Positions 44,779 through 53,211 of a stretch of DNA of 64,000 bases are shown here, piece by piece. Source of the DNA: Bradyrhizobium canariense (GTDB lineage Bacteria; Pseudomonadota; Alphaproteobacteria; Rhizobiales; Xanthobacteraceae); NCBI RefSeq assembly GCF_018130465.1, contig NZ_JAFCKJ010000003.1:248001-312000 (forward strand). The letters run 5' to 3'. Within the stretch, counting starts at the first letter, position 1. Each line of letters opens with the position of its first letter. The notes below the pieces were generated by a model, which saw nothing but the letters and a program-made list of their open reading frames with translations, did no database searches and was not told the origin of the DNA. The position numbers and the translations under genes are program-made.

Positions 44779-45162
44779 TCACGGCCGCCGGCACACCAGG
44801 TCGATTTCGATCAACGCGTCATAGGCTAAGCCCGTGACACCGACGCAGGTGCGGGCCGGCAGCCGGTCCAGCGGAAAGAACCCGCGATAGGTCTCGTTCA
44901 TCGCGACGTAATCTTCCTTGAATTGCGTAAGATAGATGCGCGTCATCACGACGTGCTCGAGGCCGAGATCGAGTCCGGCCAAAACGACTTTCAGGTTCTC
45001 CATCACCGCGCGGGTCTGCGCGACGATCCCGTCGGGCAGCACGCCCGGCGCCTGCGGTGTGTCCGGCATCTGGCCGGTGACGAACACGAAGCCATCGGTC
45101 TCGACGGCGTGGCTGAAGGGCGCGACCGGCTTCGGTCCGCCGCTGATCATGTGGAATTTCAC
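44779..45162 (-). CDS. RidA-family protein
   Basis: 127 residues of the YjgF/RidA fold: 'PFSHAVETDGFVFVTGQMPDTP', 'QTRAVMENLKVVLAGLDLGLEHVVMTRIYLT' and 'PARTCVGVTGLAYDALIEIDLVC'. The Arg in 'PARTCVGV' that binds the carboxylate of the substrate in RidA is present. RidA proteins hydrolyse reactive enamine/imine intermediates; operon-linked copies often serve a specific catabolic route. It lies 16 bases after the regulator-amidase fusion and is the last gene of the amide operon. Confidence 0.92.
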   Translation of the reverse strand: MKFHMISGGPKPVAPFSHAVETDGFVFVTGQMPDTPQAPGVLPDGIVAQTRAVMENLKVVLAGLDLGLEHVVMTRIYLTQFKEDYVAMNETYRGFFPLDRLPARTCVGVTGLAYDALIEIDLVCRRP

Positions 45163-45178
45163 TGGAGTATCCTTCGGT

Positions 45179-47512
45179 TTAAGGCGCGTCCTGGAACAGG
45201 CGCTTGCTGATGATCGCGTGCACGCCCCAATTGCCGTCGACCACCTGCGTGACGCCGAAGTCGACGGCGGCCGACATCAGCGCGATCGCCTCGTCCTCGC
45301 TGAGACCCTTCACGTTCATCAGGAAGCGCCGCATCTTGCGGAACGCATCTTTCATGGCGAGGTCGAGCGAGGACTTTGCGTAGACCTCGCTTTGGCCCTG
45401 AGCGCCGAACTCGGCGAGGTAGTTGGGATGGCTGAAGCCGGTCAGCACCCAGTCGGTTTCGGTCTCGATCAGGGGATAAGAGAGATCGGCGAAGGGCTGG
45501 CCGGCAAGGTCGGCTTTCTTGTGCAGGATCACCTCGAAGGTTCCGGTCATTGAGCATTCGATCGCGGTGCCGCTCAATTCGCCGTCGCCTTGCGTGGCAT
45601 GGGGATCGCCGACCGATAGCAATGCGCCGGGGACGGAGACCGGAAGATAGACGGCCGCCCCCTTCCCCAGGCGCCAATTGTCGAGATTGCCGCCGAAATA
45701 GGACGGCGGCACGGAGTCGATGAAATCGACCTCGCGCGGCGCCACCGCGATCACGCCGAAATGCGGGCGCAAGGGAATGCGGATGCCGTCGAGCACGGCG
45801 TGGCGGCGCTTCACCGTGCCGGGCAAGACCGGAACGCCGGGATAGTCGTAAGTGGGGTGCACCACGCCAGACGGGTCGGTCTGCGGCTCCCAGCGGTAGG
45901 AATACAGCGCGCGGGCGTGCGGCGCATCGGTGTCGTCGAAGATTTCGTAGATCGTCACGACCTCGCGCGGCTTCGGCCCTGACAGAAATTCGTCGTAATG
46001 ATAGCCCCACCAGGCCGCGACCGAGGAGCCGAACACGCGCCCTGAATGTTTCGGATGACGACTTGTGCGCGGGACGATGTCGAGGATCCGCACTTCCAGC
46101 ACGTCGCCGGGCTGGGCGTCCTTCACCGCCACGGGCCCCGTGCAGATGTGCACGCCAAAGCCTTCGCCGGCGCCGCGACCGAAGACACTGGCATCCATCG
46201 GACCCGCGCCGCGGCGATCCACGTTCTTCCTCGCCCTGGTCCAGCCGAATACGTTCTCGGCGGCGGCATCGCCTGCGATCATCAGCTCGGGATCGTCGGA
46301 GGCGTGCTGCGTCAGCGTTTCGATGGTGATGGTATCGCCCGAATTGATCTCGAGCTGCGGCTGTAACGAGCGACTGAAATAGCCCCAATGAACACGGTCG
46401 GCTTCGATCGGAAGATGATGATGCTTGCGTTCGGCGGTTCTCGGCTCATCGATGTCGGTACGGGCGAGATTGCCGTGCGCCTCGGCACTCGCCTGGTGCA
46501 CGCGAAGCTGCGCCAGCGCATCCTGCGGCCAGCCGCGCTGACCGGTTATCCCATGCTGCGTCGTCGCCCGCTCCGCCTCCTGCTGGCGAAAGTCGCGCGG
46601 CGGCAGTCCGAAGCGATGGCGGAAGGCGCGGCTGAAATGCGCGGAATCGCCAAAGCCATAGGCGTAGGCGATCTCCGAGATCGAACGATGCGCCTCGGCC
46701 GGATTGGACAGATCGGCCCAGGCGCGCTGCAGCCGCCGCTCGCGGACATAGTGGGTAAAGTTGTCGCCGACCGTCTCGAACAGCTTTTGCAGATAGCGCT
46801 CGGAAATCCCTTCGGCCTGCGCGACGCGCGCCGGCACCAGTTCGGGATCGTCGAGGCGGCGTTCGATGGTCTGGCAGATGCGGTGCAAAAGTGCCGACTG
46901 CGTCGCGCTCGATCCGGCGTCGGACGTCGATGCCGCCAATTGATGCGCGAGTGTCAGCAGGAGATCGACGAGCGACTGCGCGACCGCATTCCATTCGGCA
47001 TCGCTCAGCGTGTCGAGCGTGCGCGCGGTCGCGTCCATCAAGCGCGCGAAGACGTCGGCAAAGCCGCTGGGCGGAACGACCCTGGGTTCGCCGAGCCGCG
47101 GCCTGCCCGAGAGCCGGCCGTGCAACGCCTCCGACGTCACCGACAGCACGATGGCGCGCATGTCGCGCTGGAACACGATACTCCAGTCCCCGCTCCGCGG
47201 CAGCAGCACGAGATGGCCGACCGGAACGATGCGATGGCCGCCGGCGCTCTTGAGCACCATGCCGTCTTCGACCGGCATCAGCGCAATCGGCAGGTCCTCG
47301 TTGGCTTGCGAGAGCGGACCGATGGTCTGGGCTCCCGCCGCCATGCGCGTCAGCGCGACGCCCGCGGCGTGGCGATGCGACGCCGTTGCGTGCCCGTCGA
47401 GGAAGGAGTGGCCGGTCGCCGGTTGCAGGCCGACCGCGGCCAGCACGTCCCGCCAGGCTTCGGGGCGGTCGCCTTGCGCGTAGGACTCGCTCGTGAAGGG
47501 ACGGAAGCTCAT
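45179..47512 (-). CDS. AraC-family regulator fused to an acetamidase/formamidase
   Basis: 777 residues from ATG 47512 (up to 820 if TTG 47641 or GTG 47611 is used). Residues ~1-210 form an AraC-type ligand domain, and ~220-320 the two helix-turn-helix motifs ('VPARVAQAEGISERYLQKLFE' and 'SISEIAYAYGFGDSAHFSRAFRHRFGLPPRDFR', a canonical AraC signature). After a ~45-residue linker, residues ~367-777 form a complete FmdA-type amidase ('RVHWGYFSRSLQPQLEINSGD', 'GAGEGFGVHICTGPVAV', 'VSVPGALLSVGDPHATQGDGELSGTAIE', 'TQVVDGNWGVHAII'). No stop lies between them. The amidase half is ~50% identical by eye to the next gene upstream. It likely senses amides and regulates the operon. Confidence 0.9.
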   Translation of the reverse strand: MSFRPFTSESYAQGDRPEAWRDVLAAVGLQPATGHSFLDGHATASHRHAAGVALTRMAAGAQTIGPLSQANEDLPIALMPVEDGMVLKSAGGHRIVPVGHLVLLPRSGDWSIVFQRDMRAIVLSVTSEALHGRLSGRPRLGEPRVVPPSGFADVFARLMDATARTLDTLSDAEWNAVAQSLVDLLLTLAHQLAASTSDAGSSATQSALLHRICQTIERRLDDPELVPARVAQAEGISERYLQKLFETVGDNFTHYVRERRLQRAWADLSNPAEAHRSISEIAYAYGFGDSAHFSRAFRHRFGLPPRDFRQQEAERATTQHGITGQRGWPQDALAQLRVHQASAEAHGNLARTDIDEPRTAERKHHHLPIEADRVHWGYFSRSLQPQLEINSGDTITIETLTQHASDDPELMIAGDAAAENVFGWTRARKNVDRRGAGPMDASVFGRGAGEGFGVHICTGPVAVKDAQPGDVLEVRILDIVPRTSRHPKHSGRVFGSSVAAWWGYHYDEFLSGPKPREVVTIYEIFDDTDAPHARALYSYRWEPQTDPSGVVHPTYDYPGVPVLPGTVKRRHAVLDGIRIPLRPHFGVIAVAPREVDFIDSVPPSYFGGNLDNWRLGKGAAVYLPVSVPGALLSVGDPHATQGDGELSGTAIECSMTGTFEVILHKKADLAGQPFADLSYPLIETETDWVLTGFSHPNYLAEFGAQGQSEVYAKSSLDLAMKDAFRKMRRFLMNVKGLSEDEAIALMSAAVDFGVTQVVDGNWGVHAIISKRLFQDAP

Positions 47513-47645
47513 CGGATCGACCCAGATTGCAGTGGATCGAAGCAACCTCTGTGCCAGACGCACGTGGTCATCCGTCGCAGCGACGGGCCGCAAATGACGC
47601 TCTTTGGTCACGTCCTCATCCCGAAATGGAATGTGTTTCAACGCA

Positions 47646-48887
47646 TTAGTCGCACCGGAAGATGTTCTTGCGGATCGTGCCGTGAACGCCCCAATTGGCG
47701 TCGACCACCTGGGTGACGCCGAAATCGGCGCCGACCGACAGCAGCGAGATCGCCTCGTCCTCGCTGAGGCCGTGCACAGTCATCAGGAACCGGCGGAGTT
47801 TTCTGAACGCATCGCGCATCGCACGGTCGAGACTCGAGTGGTTGGCAATCTCGGTTTGTGCGTCGGCGCCGAGCGCGGCGAGGTAGTTCGGATAGGTGAA
47901 GCCGTAGAACGACCACGCCTGATCGGTCTCCAGCATCGGATGATCGAGACCTTCGAGGCTGGTGCCGGCGAGATCGGCCTTCTTGTGCAGGACGAACTCG
48001 AAATCGCCGGTCAGCGAGGTCTCGATCGCGGTACCGCCAAGCTCGCTGTCGCCTTGCGCGGCGTGGGGATCGCCGACCGAGAAATAGGCGCCGGGGACCG
48101 CGACCGGATAGAACATCCGCGCGCCCTTGCCGATGCGCCAGTCGTCGATATTGCCGCCGGTATAGCTCGGCGGAATCGAGCTGACGAAGTCGGCCTCCGA
48201 CGGTGCGAGCCCCATGGTGCCGAAATGCAGGCGTGCCGGCACCTTCACGCTTGCGAGGATGTTCTCGCGCTTCTTGATCGTCGCATGGTCGACGCGGACG
48301 CCGGGATAGTCGATCATCGAATGCACAATGCCGTCGGGGTCGGTCTGCGGCGTCCAGACGTAGTTGTAGACGGCCTTGGCGTAGGGCTCGCCGGAGGTGT
48401 CGAGCTCGAAGATGGTGACGACCTCGCGCGGCTTCGGCTCCTCGATCAGGTCGTGATAGTGAAAGCCCCAGTTGGCGGCGACGTTGGAGCCGAAGCAGCG
48501 GCCGGCATGGCACGCGCTGCAGCTCGGCCGCGGCCGCACGTCGAGAATGCGCACTTCGAGGATGTCACCGGGCTCGGCGCCTTCGATCGCGACCGGGCCG
48601 GTGAGCAGATGCACGCCGATCCCCTCGCCTGCGCCGCGAATGAACGGGCCTTCGGTCGGACCCGAGCCGCGCCGCGCGACGGCCTTGTGCTCGCGGGTCC
48701 ACTGGAACACGCTCTCGGCACCGGGATCGCCGGCGATCATGCGCTCGTAATCGTCGTTGGCATGGTGGGTCAGCGTCTCGATGGTGGCGCGATCGCCCGA
48801 GCGCAGCGTCAGGGCCGGCGCAACCTTCTTGGAGAAATAGCCCCAGTGGACGGTTTTCGGCGAAACCGGCAGCGTGAAATGCTTCAT
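47646..48887 (-). CDS. Acetamidase/formamidase (FmdA family)
   Basis: 413 residues, complete. Landmarks: 'TVHWGYFSKKVAPALTLRSGDRATIETLTHHAND', 'GAGEGIGVHLLTGPVAIEGAEPGDILEVRI', 'FGSNVAANWGFHYHD', 'VAVPGAYFSVGDPHAAQGDSELGGTAIETS' (metal/substrate region, with D and H) and 'VTQVVDANWGVHGTI'. The family hydrolyses short-chain amides such as formamide and acetamide to ammonia plus the acid. It is paralogous to the amidase half of the following gene. It starts 58 bases after the permease-ATPase stop and should share its transcript. Confidence 0.93.
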   Translation of the reverse strand: MKHFTLPVSPKTVHWGYFSKKVAPALTLRSGDRATIETLTHHANDDYERMIAGDPGAESVFQWTREHKAVARRGSGPTEGPFIRGAGEGIGVHLLTGPVAIEGAEPGDILEVRILDVRPRPSCSACHAGRCFGSNVAANWGFHYHDLIEEPKPREVVTIFELDTSGEPYAKAVYNYVWTPQTDPDGIVHSMIDYPGVRVDHATIKKRENILASVKVPARLHFGTMGLAPSEADFVSSIPPSYTGGNIDDWRIGKGARMFYPVAVPGAYFSVGDPHAAQGDSELGGTAIETSLTGDFEFVLHKKADLAGTSLEGLDHPMLETDQAWSFYGFTYPNYLAALGADAQTEIANHSSLDRAMRDAFRKLRRFLMTVHGLSEDEAISLLSVGADFGVTQVVDANWGVHGTIRKNIFRCD

Positions 48888-48945
48888 GGCTTTAACTCTT
48901 CTGACTTGGCCTCTTCGGGAGTCTTGAACCTTGTGGAGACCGTGC

Positions 48946-50568
48946 TCATCGCACCGTCTCCGGAGTCTTGTCGGCTTCCATCACGCTGAGGAAACGCGCG
49001 GTCAGCGGATTGCGGGGGTTGGAGAGCACCTCGTGCGCGGGCCCCTCCTCGATGATCGTGCCGCCGCTCAGGAAAGCGACCCGGTCGGCGACCTCGTCGG
49101 CGAAGCGGATCTGGTGCGTCGAGATGATCATGGTGAGGCCGTCATCGATGGCGAGCCGCCGGATCACCTCCAGCACCTCGCTGACGAGTTCGGGATCGAG
49201 CGCCGAGGTCGGCTCGTCCAGGAGCAGCACGCTGGGGTTCGGCGCAAGGGCCCGCGCGATGGCGACGCGCTGCTGCTGGCCGCCGGAGAGATGCCGCGGC
49301 AACGCGTCGGCGCGGTGCGACAGCCCGACCCGGTCGAGCAGCTCGGCGGCGCGGCGATCGGCATCGATGCGGGTCATGCCGTGCACCCAGCGCAAGGGAC
49401 CGGCGATGTTCTCCTTCGCCGAGAGATGGGCAAACAGGTTGAATTGCTGGAACACCATGCCGACGCCCACGCTTGCCCGCTCATTGGCGATCGCGCGTGG
49501 CGGCAGCAGCTTGCCGTCGTCGTCAAAGCCGAGACGGCGGCCGCCGACGCGCACGGTGCCTCCGTCCCAGCTTTCGAGATGATTGATGCAGCGGAGCAGC
49601 GTGCTCTTGCCGGAGCCGCTGGGCCCGAGCAGCGCGACGACCTCGCCGACGCGCACGGTGAGATCGAGGCCGCCGAGCACTTTTTGCGCGCCGTAAGCCT
49701 TGGTGAGGTCCTTGGTCTCGACCGCGATGTTGTTGCGCGAAATCGTCGCCGCACGCCGGGTCCGCTCCTCGCGGGTCAGCGCCCGCGGCGGCGCGTCAAC
49801 AGGCTGCGCCTGCACGGGTTCGGGCTCATGCGCCGTGACCGCGGCAAGTTCGAGTTTGGCGGCGAGGTCGACGCGACGCCAGGGCAGATAATCGGCGAGC
49901 TTGCGCTGGCGACCTTTGGCGCGGTCGAGATCGAGCAGCCATTCGACGAAAAGCTGGATGACGCTGATGGCAAAGGTCAGCACGAGGTACAGCAAGCCCG
50001 AGGCGAAAAAGATCGAGAAGAAGTCGAAGGTCGAGGACGCAAGCTGGGTCGAGCGCAGCGTCAGCTCCTGGACCGCGACCACGGAGGCCAGCGAAGAATT
50101 CTTCAGCGCACTCACGGCCTCGTTGCCGAAGGCAGGGATCATGGTGCGGATCGCCTGCGGAGCGATCACCCGCCACATCAGGATCCGCGGCGTCATGCCG
50201 AGCGCCTGGCCGGCCGTCACCTGCCCGCGATCGACGCCGAGCACGCCGGCGCGCAGCATCTCGGCGATGAACGGCGCCTCGTTGCAGGCCAGCGCAAGGC
50301 CGGCGGCGAGCAGCGCCGGCAGCTTGATGCCGATATGCGGCAACGCGTCGTAGGCGAACACCATTTGCAGGATCAGCGGCGTGCCGCGGAAGATCACGGT
50401 GTAGGCCCTGGCGATCGCCGCCAGCAGCCAGAAGCGGGAGAGCTGCATGCCGGCGAGGATCAATCCAAGGATCAATCCGCCGCCGAGCCCGAGGGCAGTC
50501 ACCTCGAGGGTGAGCTCGATGCCCTCGAGCAGATACGGCATGCTCAGGTAATGGAGGAACAGCGACAT
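48946..50568 (-). CDS. Polar amino-acid ABC transporter, permease and ATPase in one chain
   Basis: 540 residues. Residues 1-225 form a HisM/GlnP-type permease (five helices, EAA loop 'GQALGMTPRILMWRVIAPQAIRTMIPAFGNE'), and residues ~280-530 an ABC ATPase (Walker A GPSGSGKST near 314, signature 'LSGGQQQRVAIARAL' near 425, 'LLLDEPTSALDPE'). A ~50-residue linker joins them. Importer subunits of this family are usually separate proteins; the fused form is known but less common. The start overlaps the stop of the binding-protein gene (TGATG). Substrate is inferred to be an amide or amine nitrogen compound from the downstream amidases. Confidence 0.92.
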   Translation of the reverse strand: MSLFLHYLSMPYLLEGIELTLEVTALGLGGGLILGLILAGMQLSRFWLLAAIARAYTVIFRGTPLILQMVFAYDALPHIGIKLPALLAAGLALACNEAPFIAEMLRAGVLGVDRGQVTAGQALGMTPRILMWRVIAPQAIRTMIPAFGNEAVSALKNSSLASVVAVQELTLRSTQLASSTFDFFSIFFASGLLYLVLTFAISVIQLFVEWLLDLDRAKGRQRKLADYLPWRRVDLAAKLELAAVTAHEPEPVQAQPVDAPPRALTREERTRRAATISRNNIAVETKDLTKAYGAQKVLGGLDLTVRVGEVVALLGPSGSGKSTLLRCINHLESWDGGTVRVGGRRLGFDDDGKLLPPRAIANERASVGVGMVFQQFNLFAHLSAKENIAGPLRWVHGMTRIDADRRAAELLDRVGLSHRADALPRHLSGGQQQRVAIARALAPNPSVLLLDEPTSALDPELVSEVLEVIRRLAIDDGLTMIISTHQIRFADEVADRVAFLSGGTIIEEGPAHEVLSNPRNPLTARFLSVMEADKTPETVR

Positions 50569-51500
50569 CAGTCGGCCGTCAGAATGTCAGGCTCCTTGAA
50601 ATTGTTCACGTCAAGCCCGTGCTTCTTCAGAAGCTCCATATGCGTGCCGGCCTTCTGCACCTCGATCAGCGCGGCAAGCACGGCGTCGCGGAATTTCGGC
50701 TTGTCCTTGGGCACGGCGATGCCGACCGAATACGGAATCGTCACCGCGGTCGCCTTTTCCAGCTTGTCCGGATAGGCCTTCACCGCGCTGTCGACGGTGT
50801 TGACGTCGTTGACATAGGTGTCGGCACGACCGGCGAGGATCGCCTGGATGCAGTTGGCGTTGTTGTCGTAGAGCTGGACGGTGGGCTCGGCCTTGCCGGC
50901 CTTCTTGCACTCGGGCATCAGGGCCTGGATCAGGGGCACCTCGACATAGCCGGTGTTTTCGGCGGCAGCCGCTCCGCACATCGACATGTTGATGCCGTTG
51001 ATGCCCTTCGGGTTACCCTTGGCGACCAGCACGCCGTCGAACACTTTCGAGTAGGTGATGAAGTCGGCGGCCTTTGCGCGCTCCTTGGTGGCATAGATGT
51101 CGGAGATGACGATGTCGGCTTGTCCTGCGGCGAGCGTGGTCAGGAGTGCCGCGAACGTCACCGGCTTGTAGGTCAGCTTGAAGCCGAGGCATTCGCCGAT
51201 GGCTTCACCGAGATCGATGTCGAAGCCGATATATTTGCTGGGGTCCTTCGGATCGATGGTCTCATAGCCTGGCGTGTGCGGGTTGATGGCGTTGACGAGG
51301 GTCTTGCCCTTCCAGTCCGGATATTTGTCCTGGAGCGCGGCGCAGGCCGCAGGCGCCGCGGCCTGCGCGCTCAGCGGCGCGGCTGCCAGCGCGCCGAAAG
51401 CGACGGCGGCGCCGAGCGTGGCCTTGCGCCAAGACAGCTTGCGCCAAGACAGCGTTGCACGCGCGATCCCCCGCGTCTGGGGCAATACCGGTCTCTCCAT
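50568..51500 (-). CDS. Periplasmic solute-binding protein of the amide operon
   Basis: 310 residues of the SBP_bac_3 family. A long signal peptide (n-region with a duplicated SWRK; hydrophobic 'ATLGAAVAFGALAAAPLSAQAAA') precedes a mature two-lobe domain: 'KYIGFDIDLGEAIGECLGFKLTYKPVTFAALLTTLAAGQADIVISDIYATKERAKAADFITYS' is typical for polar amino-acid binding proteins. Two cysteines in 'MSMCGAAAAENTGYVEVPLIQALMPECKKAG' may form a disulfide. ATG 51500 has AGGAG six bases upstream. It is the first gene of the operon, usual for the component made in excess. Confidence 0.93.
   Translation of the reverse strand: MERPVLPQTRGIARATLSWRKLSWRKATLGAAVAFGALAAAPLSAQAAAPAACAALQDKYPDWKGKTLVNAINPHTPGYETIDPKDPSKYIGFDIDLGEAIGECLGFKLTYKPVTFAALLTTLAAGQADIVISDIYATKERAKAADFITYSKVFDGVLVAKGNPKGINGINMSMCGAAAAENTGYVEVPLIQALMPECKKAGKAEPTVQLYDNNANCIQAILAGRADTYVNDVNTVDSAVKAYPDKLEKATAVTIPYSVGIAVPKDKPKFRDAVLAALIEVQKAGTHMELLKKHGLDVNNFKEPDILTAD
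51423..51452 (-). repeat. Perfect 15-base tandem duplication in the signal peptide
   Basis: CTTGCGCCAAGACAG occurs twice back to back on the plus strand, giving LSWRKLSWRK in the n-region of the binding protein's signal peptide. It keeps frame and adds positive charge. Confidence 0.9.
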
Positions 51501-51926
51501 CTCCAGCTCCTTCGAATTGTCATGGCAATGGCCATGTTCCAAATCTCGGAAGCGAGCCTAGGAGGAGAGCGGACCGGAAAGCTTGTCCGCGGGCGTACAA
51601 AAAATTGGATGGAGGGAGCCCGTCATTTGGGCACGCGGCTGCACAAAAACTGTTCGCGCGTGAGAGATGCCCGCGGCACGCAATTCCGAATTCGGGAGAG
51701 CCAAACGATTCCCGCGGCACGCACCGGTCTGCATGATCAGAGAATCATTTGGTAAAGTCGTTTGACAGAAATGTGACGTTCAAGACCGCATCTGCGGCCG
51801 ACATCCGAACCAGATCACCGCCGTCCACAGCCTGTCCGCAGCATACCCACTGTATATCCACAGGCCGACCATGCCGGATTCGCGAGCCCGTATACCCTAC
51901 TTGCTGCGCACAAACCCACAGGGCGC
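51501..51926 (-). promoter_or_regulatory. Upstream region of the amide operon
   Basis: 426 bases with no supported gene. CCCGCGGCACGCA occurs twice in the same direction, at 51670-51682 and 51711-51723, 41 bases apart or about four helical turns. Such spaced direct repeats are typical of AraC-family operators, and an AraC-family protein is encoded in the operon. No clear sigma-54 promoter is seen. Confidence 0.45.
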
Positions 51927-52187
51927 TCAGCCGCCGGCCTGGTCGAACACGGAGCGGCAGGCCTCGCTCAGGCTGGCGCGGTTGCGGCGCAGGCAGGCCG
52001 TGATGGCCCGGACGTTGGGGATCTCGCCGGCGCAGAGGCGGTAGACGTCGGGGGTGCAGGCCCGGCGTTGCTCCTGTGTTCCCTGGGCGTGAGCCGCGGA
52101 GGCAAACAGCGTCAGGAACAGCCCGAGGGTCGAGGCGCGACGCGCCCGGCTTTTCACACCCGCAAACCGCAAGAACCTCGCCTTCAT
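51927..52187 (-). CDS. Small cysteine-containing secreted protein
   Basis: 86 residues. A signal peptide ('RRASTLGLFLTLFASAAHA') leads to a ~50-residue mature protein 'QEQRRACTPDVYRLCAGEIPNVRAITACLRRNRASLSEACRSVF' with four cysteines arranged as C-x7-C and C-x11-C. This pattern resembles the cysteine-rich GLG1-like repeat found singly in many small Bradyrhizobium secreted proteins. ATG 52187 is in front of the Arg-rich n-region; an in-frame extension upstream is unlikely. Function unknown. Confidence 0.75.
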   Translation of the reverse strand: MKARFLRFAGVKSRARRASTLGLFLTLFASAAHAQGTQEQRRACTPDVYRLCAGEIPNVRAITACLRRNRASLSEACRSVFDQAGG

Positions 52188-52444
52188 GACCAGTCTCCCG
52201 TCCTGCCCTGCCCGCCCGGCCTGTCTTGGCCGGCGTGCAAAGGGGTAGGAGAAATAAACAGCGCAAGATGTGATCTCCTTCACATTGCGGGCGCCCGGCC
52301 GGAACCTAAAATTATCGAGGGGATTTTCATGAATCGCTAACCAATCGGGACCCGATTGGCAGATCGTTAAAATGCGAACGATCGGCTCAATCGGGCAACA
52401 AACCGACTTTGCGACATTGCGCCATCCGCGGTCCGGAGGGTGTG

Positions 52445-52657
52445 ATGAGCGAAGCCGAATTCAACTTGCTGCTGGATGCCGTCCAGGACGCCATGGTCTA
52501 TGAAGATCATGCGTTCGTGCCGGAGGAGGATGTCGTGCCCCGTTCGTGGACGTATTACGCGAAGCCCAAGGCCTACGCGAAGCCCAAGGCCGCCAATGAC
52601 AACGAGGGCGCCTGGCCCCTGCTGCCGTTTCCGGACGGCTGGTACGCGGCCTGCTGA
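52445..52657 (+). CDS. 70-residue hypothetical protein
   Basis: MSEAEFNLLLDAVQDAMVYE then DHAFVPEEDVVPRSW, a duplicated YAKPKA motif and AANDNEGAWPLLPFPDGWYAAC. GGAGG sits five bases before ATG 52445, a strong start. It is helical at the start and disordered in the middle; no signal or membrane segment. I do not recognise it. It stands alone between the cysteine-rich gene and the 48-residue gene. Confidence 0.6.
   Translation: MSEAEFNLLLDAVQDAMVYEDHAFVPEEDVVPRSWTYYAKPKAYAKPKAANDNEGAWPLLPFPDGWYAAC
52556..52591 (+). repeat. Perfect 18-base tandem duplication inside the 70-residue gene
   Basis: TACGCGAAGCCCAAGGCC occurs twice in succession and gives YAKPKAYAKPKA, an in-frame duplication. Confidence 0.9.
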
Positions 52658-52743
52658 GGTCAATTTCACAGTGAGCCGACGCGCCCGCGCTCTGCGGGCG
52701 TTTTGCCATAGGCCTTACGCCGCGAAATCCGGCGCGGCCGCGA

Positions 52744-52890
52744 TCAATTCTTGACGCGATCCTCGCCGTCCAGCGGCGCCCGGTCGGGTGTGGCCGACGG
52801 AAAGATGCTGTCATAGATCGCGCGGGCCTCGCGAATGAGGCGAGCCCGTTCCAGCTCGGATTTCGGGACAAATCGGACGATTTCGCTCAC
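52744..52890 (-). CDS. Small conserved protein, 48 residues
   Basis: Encoded leftwards from GTG 52890: MSEIVRFVPKSELERARLIR then EARAIYDSIFPSATPDRAPLDGEDRVKN. GGAG lies five bases upstream. The first 30 residues (SEIVxFVPKSELERARLIREARAIYDSIFP) match a short protein I recall as recurring in Bradyrhizobium genomes, function unknown. It is charged and mostly helical, with a disordered tail. Confidence 0.7.
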   Translation of the reverse strand: MSEIVRFVPKSELERARLIREARAIYDSIFPSATPDRAPLDGEDRVKN

Positions 52891-53080
52891 GTGCTCTCCA
52901 GCGCTCGATCGTTGGGATGCATCACTTCGCAGATGCGAAGACTATGCCAGGGGGCTGAATGGCGGGTTTCCGCCAGGCCCCGGGCAAACCCGGTGTGCGC
53001 CGCCGGCAGGCATCGCCCGCGCGGGCCCGATGGCAACCGCGATACGATCGAATATTTGCTGAGATATCAGGAGCTTGTGA

Positions 53081-53154
53081 TGGAGGCCACGTCGGGACTC
53101 GAACCCGAGTAAACGGTTTTGCAGACCGGCGCGTAACCACTCCGCCACGTGGCC
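53081..53154 (-). tRNA. tRNA-Cys (GCA)
   Basis: Minus strand begins GGCCACGTGGCGGAGTGGTT, with anticodon loop CTGCAAA (GCA), T arm TCGGGTTCGAGTCCCGA and acceptor CGTGGCC followed by T and an encoded CCA. The acceptor and T stem pair fully; the anticodon stem has one outer mismatch. Confidence 0.95.
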
Positions 53155-53211
53155 CCAACGAGGGCGGAGCAATATAGGGGATCACGGGTTTAGGCAACCC
53201 CGACCGGACGG

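Noticed and set aside
48500-48570. A CSACH haem-type motif in the stand-alone acetamidase
   Set aside because: The protein has no signal peptide, and the fused paralogue lacks it; a chance CxxCH in a cytoplasmic enzyme.
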